From positions 1 to 64,000 of the forward strand of contig CAYYHA010000001.1 in NCBI GenBank assembly GCA_964471535.1: DNA of 64,000 bases. Reading direction: 5' to 3'. Each line of letters begins with the position of its first letter. Position 1 is the first letter of the stretch. Below the pieces are notes generated by a model. The model saw only the letters and a program-made list of their open reading frames with translations, was not told the origin of the DNA and did not search any database. The translations under genes were made by a program, and so were the position numbers. This DNA comes from CAYYHA01 sp964471535 (lineage in GTDB: Bacteria; Myxococcota; Myxococcia; SLRQ01). Positions 1 to 10,000 of the stretch are shown here, piece by piece.

Positions 1-302
1 CCTTCCATCCCCTCGCGCTCCTGCGTCTGCGGCGCCTCGCCCCGCGCCTGCGCCGTGCGCTGCTCTTCGATGGAGCGCACCCGACGGCCTGCCTCGCGCC
101 GGTACTGGGCGTGGAGGCACTTCACCCCGACGACCGCCTCGTCACCCGCCGGCACCTCCAGCGGTGGCGGCACCTCGCGCCGGTGGTGAACGTGTGGACG
201 GTGGACGAGGCGGCACGTGCTCGCCAGCTCGCCGCCTGGGGCGTGGACGGCCTCATCACCAACGACCCGGCGCGGATCCGCGACGCGCTGATGGGGCTGT
301 GA
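1..302 (+). CDS. Glycerophosphodiester phosphodiesterase, C-terminal part (partial)
   Basis: The frame is open from the window edge (first full codon at 3) to the stop at 302, so the start lies upstream. The visible 99 residues match the C-terminal half of GDPD TIM barrels: a strand ending VNVWTVD, then a helix rich in Ala/Arg, then GVDGLITNDPARI, which is the usual closing barrel motif with the conserved Thr-Asn/Asp-Pro turn. GDPD enzymes hydrolyse glycerophosphodiesters to glycerol 3-phosphate and an alcohol. The catalytic His/Glu residues lie in the missing N-terminal half, so activity cannot be judged. The gene converges on the beta-barrel gene ending at 325. Confidence 0.8.
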   Translation, partial: FHPLALLRLRRLAPRLRRALLFDGAHPTACLAPVLGVEALHPDDRLVTRRHLQRWRHLAPVVNVWTVDEAARARQLAAWGVDGLITNDPARIRDALMGL

Positions 303-324
303 GTCGGGCGCCCGGCCGCGCGTC

Positions 325-1233
325 CTAGAAGTCGATGCCCAGCTTCGCCATGAAGGCCAGGGCTGCGTCCTGACCCAGGTAACCGGGGGTGTAGGTGGCC
401 TCGCCGAGGAACTGCAGGAGGTAGGAGTTGACCCGCACGCCCAGGAAGAAGCGGTCGTAGGCGTTCTCTCCCATCAGCACCTCGTCGAAGATCGTGTCGT
501 CGTCGGTGGGGTTCGCCGGGTCCTCGTTGCCCGGATCGAAGTCGATCACCTCCGACACGCCGCTCACCCAGATGCGCTGCCAGCCGGCATAGGGGGTGAT
601 GACCACCATGCCGCCGACGCCGAACCACTTGCCGATCATCACGTCGAGGGCCGCGGTGGTCAGCCCGAAGTCCCGGTTGCCGAGGAGCCGGGTGCCCTGT
701 CCTCCCACCGAGACGTCGGGCAGGAAGTCCCAGCCCTCGTTGAGCGCCCACCGAAAGCCCGCCGAGGCCGCGTACATCTCCGAGAAGGCGATGTACTGCA
801 CCTTCGAGTCGAACTCGAAGGAGAAGGGGAGCCCCTTGCGGACGTGCACCATCGGCATCGCGAGGTAGGGGTCGGCGCTTTCGATGCTCGCCCGCCCGGG
901 ATGGCTCCCTTCGTTCACCCAGACTTTGCACGCCTGGTTCAGTGTGGGGCAGTTCCCATCGTCGATGCGCGCGTCGGGGTGGATCTGCGCCGAACGCGCT
1001 CCGATCTCGATGGAGGCACCGAGGCGGCCCAGGGTCTCTGCGGGATGGCCCGGGGTGGGGGTCGCGGCCATACCCAGGTCGACCATCAGAAGGCGAAAGC
1101 GCGCGTTGGCCTCGGAGCCGGGAAGCTTGGGATTCCCCAGCCGATAGATCTGCAGGTCGTTGCGCCCGGCGAAGGCGGCTGCGGGGAGCGCCAAGACGAG
1201 GGCCAGCGCGAAGGTGCAAAGCGGTCGCCGCAT
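325..1233 (-). CDS. Putative outer-membrane beta-barrel protein, hypothetical
   Basis: 302 residues starting with a clear Sec signal peptide (Arg-Arg, a hydrophobic core, then an Ala-x-Ala-type site near residues 20-23). The mature part has alternating polar/aromatic strands, many Gly/Tyr/Trp residues and a terminal Phe (ending LGIDF), as expected for an outer-membrane barrel. A Cys pair near residues 95-105 may form a periplasmic disulfide. I do not recognise a named family. It lies 121 bp downstream of the clan CD peptidase gene on the same strand and may be the last member of that operon; no clear terminator separates them. Confidence 0.6.
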   Translation of the reverse strand: MRRPLCTFALALVLALPAAAFAGRNDLQIYRLGNPKLPGSEANARFRLLMVDLGMAATPTPGHPAETLGRLGASIEIGARSAQIHPDARIDDGNCPTLNQACKVWVNEGSHPGRASIESADPYLAMPMVHVRKGLPFSFEFDSKVQYIAFSEMYAASAGFRWALNEGWDFLPDVSVGGQGTRLLGNRDFGLTTAALDVMIGKWFGVGGMVVITPYAGWQRIWVSGVSEVIDFDPGNEDPANPTDDDTIFDEVLMGENAYDRFFLGVRVNSYLLQFLGEATYTPGYLGQDAALAFMAKLGIDF

Positions 1234-1354
1234 CAGCCAGGACGGTATCCGGGCGGCCCGGGGGGGTCAAGAATGCGATGGCCCCGTGGCCCCTTTCGCC
1301 GCCCGGCGCGGGGTTGCCGCGGGGGCGGTGCAGGTGCCCCGCGGCGCCGTCCCG

Positions 1355-3463
1355 TCAACGCTCGAGCATGAAGGAGAGCCCCTCGGGCCGAAGCGCCTCC
1401 GCCGCGTCGTTGTGGACCAGGAGGTAGAGCCGGTGCCGCGCCGGCACGTAGACGCTGGCCCAGTCGCGATCGGGGATCGCCGTGCGCAGCTTCGGGGCAC
1501 CTTCGAGGTCCGGCAGCTCGACCCACCCAAAGTACATCTCCTGCAGGCGGCGGACGTCTCCCCAGCTGCGCTTGCGGGTGTAGATGGCGCCCAGCTCGGC
1601 CCCTGGCGTCGGGTCGACCCGGTAGCGCCCTGCCGCCAGCGTCCCCCAGGGACGCTCGGGCAGGACGAAGCGGAGCGTCTGCCCCCGGCGCTCGAGCCGC
1701 ACCGGCGGGTGCGCCGGGGTGCGCAGCGGCGCGACGGGGCGGGCGGTGGGATCCCCCCAGAGATCGAAGGAGAGGGCGGCGCGGTAGGTCTTCCGCCAAT
1801 CGTCGTGACCCCGGCGCCGCTTCAGGGCGACGTAGGCGAGCAGGTAGTTGCGGGCGTGCACCATCGCCTCTCCGAGATCCGCGTCGTGGTAGAGCATCGC
1901 GTCCAGGAAGGTCTTGGCGAAGGCGGAGCCAGAAGCTGAATAGACCGCCATGTAGGTGCCGACCACCGCCGCCGCCCCCTGCTGCACCATGACGTAGGGG
2001 TCGTTGCGGTCGAGGGTGTAGCAGCCCTGCAGCACGACCAAGCCGGCATCGAGCCGCTGATCCACCACGCCGATCTCATAGTCGACGGTGAGGTCCCGGG
2101 GGTGGCCATGCCAGACGATGAGGTGCTTTCCCGGCAGCTCGGCACGGACCAGCTCCCGGTTCACCTGGCGGCCGTAGTAGGCGTGCACCGCATAGCCGAC
2201 GTTCTCCAGCTCCTTCGCCGAGACCATGGAGACGAGTTCGGCAACGATGAACTTCAGGTCGGCGTTGGAGAGGATGAGCGCCTCGCGCCGGGGCGTAAGC
2301 GTCCGCTCCGGCGCGACGATGCGGCCCACCTGGTAGGAGAGATCGTAGACGTCCTCGGCGGCCAATCGAGCGACCGCGTAGGCGGCGGGCTCGAGATGCT
2401 CGAGCCCGGCGAGCAGCGGGATCTTGAAGCGGCGCGGGTGCTCCACCCCGGAATAGACCTGGTCCGGGTCGACCATCTCCTTCATGCCCAGTGCCAGGTA
2501 GTCCCCGACGAAGGTGATGTGGGTGACCGGACCGTGCGTGGCCTCGAAGGCGGCGACGGCCTCAGCAATCTCCTCCGGATCCGCGCCCGTGGTCAGAAGT
2601 GTGCCCCCGCGTGACACGGCATAGAAGGGTGCAAGCAGTGAGAGGTGCGGTGGGCTGAAGTACCCCTGGGTGTCCGCCGGGTTGGTGACGACGAGGTGGC
2701 GGACGGGCCCATGGCGTGCCCGCTGCCACCACCGCGCGCTCTCCTCTGCGACCGCCTCGGCCTCCGCGAGGTGCACGAGGGGCGTGTCGTCGCGCCCGGC
2801 GCCGAGCGCCGAGGCGAGCGCCTCGGGGCCGGCAACCACGACCTCCGAGGCATGGGCGCGGAGGAGCCGTCGTGCCGACTCCACGGAGAGACCCCGCGGC
2901 CCGACGGGTAAGAGGAGGCCGCCGCGCAGGCCGGCGAGGGTGGCCGCATGCAGCGCCATCGGGTAGTCCCGGTCGTCCACTACGACGAAGGGCGCGGCCT
3001 TGGGGCGGTAGGCGAAGGAGAGCCCAATGAGTGCCTTGAGGACCTTTTGGGCATCCCCTCGCAGTTCCGAGGTGGCCTCGCCGAGCTGCACGGCAGAGGG
3101 CCCCGCCCATTTGGCCTCGGGAGGTCCGAGCACGACGGGATGGTGGGGCTGGTAGCGTGCGACGAAGTGGCGGGTCCACGGCTCCTTCCCCTCCTCGTGG
3201 AGGAGGAGGGGAAGGTGGTGGCGAGGGTCGGCTCGCAGGGCCACGGTGCTCGCCGGCAGCACGATGCGCCAGTCTCGGGTCTCGGCGACAAAGAGGTCCG
3301 GCGGTGCGCCCCGAGGCCGACCCATGCTGCGTCCGGGCGGCAGCAGAAGGAGAAGCGCCGCCCCGATCCAGAGGGCCGGACGCGCCGCGGCCCCGAGTCT
3401 GCGCCGGGCGAGCGCCGGCGCGGCGAGCCGACGCGACGGGCTGGGACGAGGCGGGGTGATCAT
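1355..3463 (-). CDS. Clan CD-type (gingipain/CHAT-like) cysteine peptidase candidate, exported
   Basis: 702 residues. The ATG at 3463 overlaps the upstream stop as ATGA. A hydrophobic segment at residues 31-42 looks like a signal peptide or anchor. The region around residues 445-545 has the clan CD arrangement: a strand ending LIVWHGH (His452-Gly453), then a strand ending VVLQGCY (Cys481), then a GAAAVVGTY strand and a helix with LGEA. This matches the His-Gly/Cys dyad of C25 and CHAT peptidases. The N-terminal 400 residues contain repeated strand-helix units and the last 130 look beta-rich. The assignment is from motifs only; the substrate is unknown. The gene is the last of five tightly packed genes that include two inactive transglutaminases. 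Confidence 0.6.
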   Translation of the reverse strand: MITPPRPSPSRRLAAPALARRRLGAAARPALWIGAALLLLLPPGRSMGRPRGAPPDLFVAETRDWRIVLPASTVALRADPRHHLPLLLHEEGKEPWTRHFVARYQPHHPVVLGPPEAKWAGPSAVQLGEATSELRGDAQKVLKALIGLSFAYRPKAAPFVVVDDRDYPMALHAATLAGLRGGLLLPVGPRGLSVESARRLLRAHASEVVVAGPEALASALGAGRDDTPLVHLAEAEAVAEESARWWQRARHGPVRHLVVTNPADTQGYFSPPHLSLLAPFYAVSRGGTLLTTGADPEEIAEAVAAFEATHGPVTHITFVGDYLALGMKEMVDPDQVYSGVEHPRRFKIPLLAGLEHLEPAAYAVARLAAEDVYDLSYQVGRIVAPERTLTPRREALILSNADLKFIVAELVSMVSAKELENVGYAVHAYYGRQVNRELVRAELPGKHLIVWHGHPRDLTVDYEIGVVDQRLDAGLVVLQGCYTLDRNDPYVMVQQGAAAVVGTYMAVYSASGSAFAKTFLDAMLYHDADLGEAMVHARNYLLAYVALKRRRGHDDWRKTYRAALSFDLWGDPTARPVAPLRTPAHPPVRLERRGQTLRFVLPERPWGTLAAGRYRVDPTPGAELGAIYTRKRSWGDVRRLQEMYFGWVELPDLEGAPKLRTAIPDRDWASVYVPARHRLYLLVHNDAAEALRPEGLSFMLER

Positions 3464-4434
3464 GGGCGAACGAGTATCTTGAAGGAGGTCCGGGCCACGT
3501 TGCGGCGGCGGATGAAACGGCGGTCGCCGTGGTAGAGTTTCAAGTAGCCCGCGGGGATCGCTCCGTACCACCCTTCCGGCACGGAGAACGGGACCCATTC
3601 TCCCGCGAGCCACACCTCGGTCCAACGGCGAAAGCGCTTCCCCTCGGCCGCGTCCACGCGCAGCCCTCCCACTGTGCGGGCCGGGATGCCGGCGGCGCGC
3701 AGGAAGGTGACGAAGAGGCGGTCTAGGCCCCGGTCGTCGACCTTGCGCGTCCGAAGCGCCTTGAGCACGCTGCTCGTACCCTCCGGCGCCTTCCGGCGTT
3801 CGAAGGTGCGAGCCACCCATCGATAGATGAGCTGCACCAGGTCGCGCTCGCCACGGGCCAGCGCCGGTTCGACGCCGCGGATGAGCTGCTCGCGAACGAG
3901 GGGGGAGCGGCACTGAAGGTGGGGGGTTGGGATGATCCAGCGGTGCAGCGCTTCTGGCGCCTTCCACCCCGGTCCCGGCGGTTCGAAGTGCCAGGTCTTG
4001 CGGCGGAGACGCACGCGCCCTTTCCATGTGAAGCGCTTGCGTCCGTGGAGCGAGGGATAGCGCAGCCGTGCCAGGCGGAGGCCCTCTTGCTCGATCTCCT
4101 CGATCTGGAAGCCGCGCAGGCGCATCTCCTCCGAGAGCACGGTCTGGCGTGCGTCGGGGCGGGGCAGGGGGACCTCGACCTCGGCATCGCCGCCCTGCCC
4201 AGTCACCTTGACGATGAGAATCACCTCCGCCTCGACCGTGTCCGTCTCGTCGTCGGCCCGCGCCACGAGTGGCGTCGCCACGAGGCCAAGGAAGAGACAG
4301 GGGGCCGCAATCCCCGCTACAGGGCCGATGTGGCGGCATGCGGCACTTCGCGATGGCGCCTTTCCCGCGTGCCGGTGGAGCACCGCCGGTCCCGCGGGTG
4401 CCGCAGGAGATCTGGGTGGAGGTCGTCTACCCAT
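3460..4434 (-). CDS. Transglutaminase-fold protein lacking the catalytic triad, exported
   Basis: 324 residues from the ATG at 4434, which overlaps the ATP-grasp stop by 8 nt. An inner GTG at 4383 would shorten the long N-region of the signal peptide (hydrophobic core about residues 37-55, cleavage near ARA60). Residues 195-290 carry the transglutaminase-core landmarks: a helix ending LFVTFLRAAGIPAR, VGGL, and an EVWLAGEW strand. Aligned by eye to active family members, the Cys falls on Asp234, the HAW His on Arg269 and the Asp on Ser284, so all three catalytic residues are missing. It may act as a binding module. It overlaps the downstream peptidase start by 4 nt, implying translational coupling. 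Confidence 0.7.
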   Translation of the reverse strand: MGRRPPPRSPAAPAGPAVLHRHAGKAPSRSAACRHIGPVAGIAAPCLFLGLVATPLVARADDETDTVEAEVILIVKVTGQGGDAEVEVPLPRPDARQTVLSEEMRLRGFQIEEIEQEGLRLARLRYPSLHGRKRFTWKGRVRLRRKTWHFEPPGPGWKAPEALHRWIIPTPHLQCRSPLVREQLIRGVEPALARGERDLVQLIYRWVARTFERRKAPEGTSSVLKALRTRKVDDRGLDRLFVTFLRAAGIPARTVGGLRVDAAEGKRFRRWTEVWLAGEWVPFSVPEGWYGAIPAGYLKLYHGDRRFIRRRNVARTSFKILVRP

Positions 4435-5422
4435 TCGACGAGTCGTCGGATTCGATGGCGGCCGGCCGGGCGGACAGGTACTCCGAGAAGAGCTCCTTGG
4501 CCAGGGCGATGCGCTCGCGGCGGTCGGGCGGTGCGGGGCCGAGGGCCTCGATGCGCTCGAGGAGGGGAAGGAGTCCCGTCGCGTTGGCAAGCTGAATGGA
4601 GAGGCCCGGCCGCGCGTTCAGTTCGAGCAGCATCGGACCCAGTTCGGCGTCGTGGACCACGTCGACACCGAGGTAGCCCAATCCCGTCATGTCCGCGCTC
4701 GCGGCGGCGATGTCCAAGACGGTGTCCCAGTCGGGGACGGACCGGCCGCGGAGGGTCTCACCGGTGTCCGGGTGCTGCCCGATCAGGCGATCGAGGTGGA
4801 CCGCGCAGTGGGTCCGACCGTCGCTGAGATCGACGCCAACGGCCACGGCACCTTGATGGAGGTTCGCGCGCCCGTCGGACATCTGCGTGGGAAGGCGCAG
4901 CATGCTCATGACGGGAACGCCCTTGAAGACGATCACCCGGCAATCGGGAACGCCTCGCCAGCATAGGTCACGGAATGCAGGGTGGATCCGCACGCGGTGC
5001 TCGAGGAGCGCCTGGTCGCTGCGCCCCCCCAGGGAGTAGAGGCCGGAGAGGATCCCGCCGACGTGATAGCGCAGGTCTCGGGTCTCCAATGTGGCGCCGC
5101 TGCCCTTGACGAAGCGCTCGCCTTCCCGGCCAACGATGACCAGAACGCCATTGCCCATCGCGCCGTGCGCCGGCTTGACGACGAAGTCCTCCAGCGGGTC
5201 GAGGAGGGTGGGCAGCCAGCGAAGATCACCGTGTGCCTCGACGCGCCCGTAGAGGCGGGGGACGGGGATCCCGTGCTCCATCGCGAGCACCTTCGTACGC
5301 ACCTTGTCGTCCACCAACGGGTAGAGGCGCCTGGGGTTGTAGCGTGCGACGAAGTCGATGTTGCGCCGATTGATGCCCAGGACGCCGTGGCGGCGCAGGG
5401 CCCGGAACGGATCGAAACGCAT
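4427..5422 (-). CDS. ATP-grasp protein, alpha-L-glutamate ligase-like
   Basis: 331 residues. The ATG at 5422 shares one base with the UUP1 stop (TGATG). The N-terminus GINRRN, then YNPRRLYPLVDDK, is typical of the RimK-related ATP-grasp family that is always found next to inactive-transglutaminase membrane proteins. ATP-grasp landmarks follow: FVVKPAHGAMGNG (nucleotide-binding Lys83 and a Gly-rich loop) and LLELNARPGLS near the C-terminus (metal-binding Glu/Asn). ATP-grasp enzymes activate a carboxylate and join it to an amine or other nucleophile; the real substrate of this subfamily is not established. There is no signal peptide, so it should act in the cytoplasm or at the inner face of the membrane with UUP1. 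Confidence 0.85.
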   Translation of the reverse strand: MRFDPFRALRRHGVLGINRRNIDFVARYNPRRLYPLVDDKVRTKVLAMEHGIPVPRLYGRVEAHGDLRWLPTLLDPLEDFVVKPAHGAMGNGVLVIVGREGERFVKGSGATLETRDLRYHVGGILSGLYSLGGRSDQALLEHRVRIHPAFRDLCWRGVPDCRVIVFKGVPVMSMLRLPTQMSDGRANLHQGAVAVGVDLSDGRTHCAVHLDRLIGQHPDTGETLRGRSVPDWDTVLDIAAASADMTGLGYLGVDVVHDAELGPMLLELNARPGLSIQLANATGLLPLLERIEALGPAPPDRRERIALAKELFSEYLSARPAAIESDDSSNG

Positions 5423-7008
5423 CACGTCTCCGGCATCCCGGTTCGAAAGGGTTCGAAGCGCAACCATTCCGAGAGACGGTAACCCGTATAGCGCCCGAGG
5501 AGCAGCTGCACGGCCATGGCCCAAAGGAGCATCTCAGGGAAGGTGAGGAGCATGCGCTGCAAGAGTTCGTTTCCGATCACCAGGTAACAGGCCGTCGCGA
5601 CGACGATGGTGCCGGCGAGGCTGCGCAGCGTGTTGCGCGTCCCCTCCTCAGTCATCATCACGAAGAAACGCTCGATCGTCGCGGTGATGATCACGATGGG
5701 AAAGAGGGCGACCGACATGGCCGAGCCGAAGCCCAGCTTCTCCGCGACCAGGGTGATGCCGGCGATGAGCAGAATGACGATGGTCAAGAGGAGGGAGAGG
5801 CGCGGCACCATCAAGAGTTGCAGTCGATCGACGAGGATGCGGAAGAGCCAGCCCACGAGGATGATCCCCACGAGGAAGGCGAGACCGACCAGCAGGGTAG
5901 TTTCGATGAAGGCGAGGGCGACCAGCACCGGCATGAAGGTTCCAAAGGTGGGGATGCCGACGAGGTTTCGGAACACGGCTACCACCAACGCGCCGAAGGG
6001 GATGAGCAGCAGGATGCGAAGCACCATCTGGGTGCGCACCGGCAGCACGAAGAGGCTCACCCGATCGAGCCAGGCATCCGAGCGCCTTACCCGCCGCTGG
6101 TAGAGACGCTCTTGACTGATCTCCGCCCGCAGCATGGAGATGCGGAAGTCGACCTTCTCGAGGCCACGGGTCTCGAGGGGCTCGTGGTCTCCCTCGAAGA
6201 GCACCAAGCGGGTGGCCGGGAGAGTCCCGAAGTGGCGCGAGAGAGGGTCCATGGGCAGCCACCGGCCACCGAGGAAGGTTTCCGCCCAATAGGTGATTTG
6301 GCTGCGCGACCCCTCCACGAGGTCGATGCCTCCGACCACTCGGGCGGGAATGCCGGCGCTGCGGGCCAGGGCTACGAAGAGACGCGCGATCCCCAGCGGG
6401 CCGCCGCGTTCCCGCTGCAGGACCGCGAGTGCATCGCTGCGGCCGCTCACCTCCTGGGGGACCACCTCGTCGGCGAGGTAGTCGAAGATGCTGCGCACGA
6501 GGAGGAGCGGGGGCGCATGGGGGGGGGTGACCTCCTCGAGGCGCATCGCCACCCGGGGGTCGTTGCTCTGGATCTCGGGCGTGGGCGCAAGGTAGCGAGG
6601 GTCCACCCGGTCCCGCCGCCGCGATTCTTCGATGGCTTCGGGGGAGGGCAACTCGGCCGGCCGAGGGCGGAGATGGACGGCGAAGCGATAGGAGAGGTTC
6701 AGGATCCCGTCTACGACGTCCGAGACGTAACCCACGCGGTTGGGTCCCTTGGGTCGAATGAAGAACTCGATGCCTTCACTCAAGACCCGCTCGTCGTAGA
6801 TGCGTTGGTAGGGGGAGGAGACGGGAAGGAAGAAACGCGCCTTCGCCGGCTCCCCGTGGCCGCGGCCGGTGAGGAGCATCTGCACGATCCACCGGTCCGC
6901 AGCCGCGCGCGGGAAGAGTTCGTAGTCGAGGACTGTGGTCTTGTAGAGGACGAGGCCGCCACTGCTGAGGACCAGGAGGGCGGCCAAGGCCCAGATGCGT
7001 GCGTTCAC
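5422..7008 (-). CDS. Inactive transglutaminase fused to seven TM helices (UUP1 family)
   Basis: 528 residues from a GTG at 7008, with AGGAG a little upstream. Layout: an N-terminal TM helix (about 5-25), a periplasmic segment, a transglutaminase-like domain (about 165-260) and seven hydrophobic helices (about 320-510) ending in RYTGYRLSEWLRF, the signature of this family. In the transglutaminase region SAGIPARVVGG is kept, but by eye the Cys position is Pro204 and the His position Thr239; Asp254 remains. This agrees with the family's known description as catalytically dead. It is coupled to the ATP-grasp gene and starts 36 bp after the S41 protease. Likely role: membrane sensor, scaffold or transporter-like partner of the ATP-grasp enzyme (inference). 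Confidence 0.88.
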   Translation of the reverse strand: MNARIWALAALLVLSSGGLVLYKTTVLDYELFPRAAADRWIVQMLLTGRGHGEPAKARFFLPVSSPYQRIYDERVLSEGIEFFIRPKGPNRVGYVSDVVDGILNLSYRFAVHLRPRPAELPSPEAIEESRRRDRVDPRYLAPTPEIQSNDPRVAMRLEEVTPPHAPPLLLVRSIFDYLADEVVPQEVSGRSDALAVLQRERGGPLGIARLFVALARSAGIPARVVGGIDLVEGSRSQITYWAETFLGGRWLPMDPLSRHFGTLPATRLVLFEGDHEPLETRGLEKVDFRISMLRAEISQERLYQRRVRRSDAWLDRVSLFVLPVRTQMVLRILLLIPFGALVVAVFRNLVGIPTFGTFMPVLVALAFIETTLLVGLAFLVGIILVGWLFRILVDRLQLLMVPRLSLLLTIVILLIAGITLVAEKLGFGSAMSVALFPIVIITATIERFFVMMTEEGTRNTLRSLAGTIVVATACYLVIGNELLQRMLLTFPEMLLWAMAVQLLLGRYTGYRLSEWLRFEPFRTGMPET

Positions 7009-7044
7009 GGGCGCCCGCTCCTGGGGGCGGGCGTGCCCGTTCGA

Positions 7045-10000
7045 TCAGGGTGCGGGGACGCCGGGAACTGGCGCAGCGCCTTTTTCTTCCTCCCCACCTC
7101 GTCGAGCGATCGCAGCCGGATGCCGGTAGATCGAGAGAGTCCTTCGACTGATGAGATCGTCATTCTCTCGAGCGAAGACTACGACCGTGTTCGGGCCCTC
7201 GTCCAGCGGGACCTCGGTGCTGAACGGGAGCGTGGGGTCGCCCTCTCCGTTGTGGGCCCGGAAGAAGATCTTTTGGTTGTTAAGGAAGACGTAGACGTCC
7301 CTTACCTGCCGGTCGTCGCTGGCCACCCCCGACAGCTTGAAGCGCTCGGCATCGGTGGTAACGCCCTCGGCAGGCGCGTTCAGCACGATGCGGGGCGGGG
7401 TGTGGGGGAAGACCGCGGCAATCTCGCCTCGGGCCTTGCGGCGCGCTTTGGGCAGGCGCCGGGCGTGTGCAGCGGAGACGAAGCCCACCCTGCCGTTGCC
7501 GAAGCGCACCCTCCAGAAGCTGCCGACACGATGGGTCACGGGCAGCAGCGCACCCCGCCCTGCCTCTGCAATTACCTCCCCGTCCTCGGCAGCCCAGGCG
7601 AGGATTGGCGCATCGGAGTCGAGGCGGATGGTGCCCTTCACCGCCTTGGAAGGTAGGGACTCCGGTGCCGTGGGGATGTGGATCTCGTCGGCGGTGTACT
7701 CGCCTAGCTTTCGGTCGTAGACGGTCACCCGCATGCGGGCGAGGGGACGGTCGTAGCCCGGCTTCAGGTCCAGACGCATGGGCGCCCGCGCGACCTGGTT
7801 CCGGGGGAGCTTGCCGATGACGTGGCGGCCCTGGCGGATGTACACCTTCTCGTTCTCGAGGTTCTTCAGTGAGGCCACCGCGTCGAGTGCAGGCCCCGCG
7901 CCGGTGTTCTTCACCACCACGACTACTTCCGCTTCCTCTCCCGGGGAGAGACGGCCGTCTGCGTTGCCCTTCTCCGAATCGTCCACCTCTACGGCGAAGG
8001 CGAAGACAGGCTCTGGGAGGCCCTCCACACTGACCTCGGCGGGGAGGGTTTCGATCTCGTCCAACCCTTCTGCCTCGATATGGACCTTCAGCAGTTCCCG
8101 GCGGGAGGGGAGATCCTCGGGCAGCTCCACGGGGACCTTCCAGGTGCGGCTGGATCCCGGTGGAAGCGCGCCGAAGAGGAACTCCAGGCGATCGAAGAGG
8201 CGGGAGTAGGGAACATGCGGCGGGGAGGCCGTCTCCGTCCACGCTCGCACACGGTAGAGGGGCAACGTGCCCTGGTTCGTCAGCGTGAGCGCGGCCTGCA
8301 CCGTCTCGCCGGCGCGGGCCTTGCCTTCGAGGCGCAGCGTTGCCGCGAGGTCCGGCTGCTGCACCTTCACCTGCGCGGGAGCGCTCCAGTCCACCCCGAG
8401 GGCTTCGATGGCCTCCTTGATCCGCTTGGCCTCGGCCTTCCGCCGCGCCGCGATCACTGGCCGTGCCTTCTCCAGCATGGCGCTTCGCGTGGGTGCCCCC
8501 GCCTTGGCGATGAGCTCACGCGCGAAGCTGACGTGGAAGTCCTCCTTCCACTCTGGTTCCTCGAATTCGTCGAGCTCCTCCCCTTCGGGCGGGGGCTCTC
8601 TCAGGAAGTCGAGGGTCGCCACTGGCTTCTGGCGGTCCTTCTCCACGCCACCGAGAGCGAGCCTGGGCGTGGTGCCCGGGGCGGCACCCGCCACGTCCTT
8701 GGCGATGGCCTCTTCCAGGTCCTTCTCCCGCATCGAGAGTCGGGGGGCGAAGAGCATCACCCGCCGCTTGCTGACCAGGGTCGGACGCAGCCGGATGTCG
8801 GGGGTGATGCCCACCTCCTGGATGGAGACATCGCCTGGGGTCAGGTACTGCGCGATGGTCAGCTTCAACGCGCTCTCGTCGAAGAGATCGTAGAGCACCT
8901 GCACCGATCCCTTCCCGAAGCTCTGGGATCCGATGACCACCCCCCGATCGAGGTTCTTGATCGCACCGCTGACGATCTCGGAGGCGGATGCGGAGTGGTG
9001 GTCGATGAGGACGACCAAGGGCAACTCGGTCTCGGTGCCGGGGCGGGTCGCCTGCTTCCGCTGCCGAAGCTTGTTGCTCATGCCCACCGTCGACACGATG
9101 GTGCCCTCGGGCACGAAGAGATCCGCGACCTCCACCGCCTGCTCTAGGAGGCCCCCTGGGTTCCCTCGGAGATCCAGCACCAAGCCTTTGAGATCGCCGC
9201 CTGCCTGCTCGCGCAGGTTGCGCAGCGCCTTCTTCAGATCCCGCGGGGTGTTCCCCTGGAAGTTGGTGATACGGATGTAGCCCACGTTGCCGTCGAGGAG
9301 CTTCACGGGATCGATCGATGCGATTTCGATTCGGGCGCGGGTGAGGGTGAAGGGCCGCTCCTTGGGGAAGGACTTACGTGCGACGTAGAAGGTCACCTTC
9401 GTGCCCGGCTTTCCGCGCAGGCGATTGACCGCATCGGTCAGGTCCATGTTCACCGTCGATTCGTCCTCGATCCGGGTGATCACGTCTCTGGGGAGGATGC
9501 CGCCGCGATGCGCCGGCGTCCCCTTCAGGACCTTCATCACGGTGAGCTTTCCGTCGCGCATCGACACGACGAAGCCGAGTCCTCCGAACTCGCCCCGCGT
9601 GTGCATCTTCATGTCGGTGTACTGCTCCGGGTCGAGCAGGTTGCTGTGGGGGTCGAGGGTGGCGAGCATGCCGTTGATGGCTGCGTACTCGATCTCGCGC
9701 GTATCTTCGGTACTCACCAGGTTCTTTTCGATGAATGCGAAGATGTCGCGCAGTCGAAAGCTCATGTCCCACAGCGAGTGCACTTTGGAGATATCGAAGC
9801 TCCGCGTCTTTTGGCCCACCGTCACCACCACCTTGCCCGTGGCGAGCGCATCGCTCTCGTCCACGAGGACCTCGGCGATACGCTTCTCCACGTGATCGAG
9901 TGCGGAGAGGAGCATCTGCTGGGGGTGGAAGCGGTCCGGGTCCACGTAGTGGTCCTTCACCAGGAGGACGACGCGGTTGAACAGACGAAGGGCGGCGAGG

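Noticed and set aside
1355..4339. A single 994-residue minus-strand frame
   Set aside because: The first 290 codons are out of frame with the transglutaminase-fold gene and are low complexity; the real start is the ATGA overlap at 3463.
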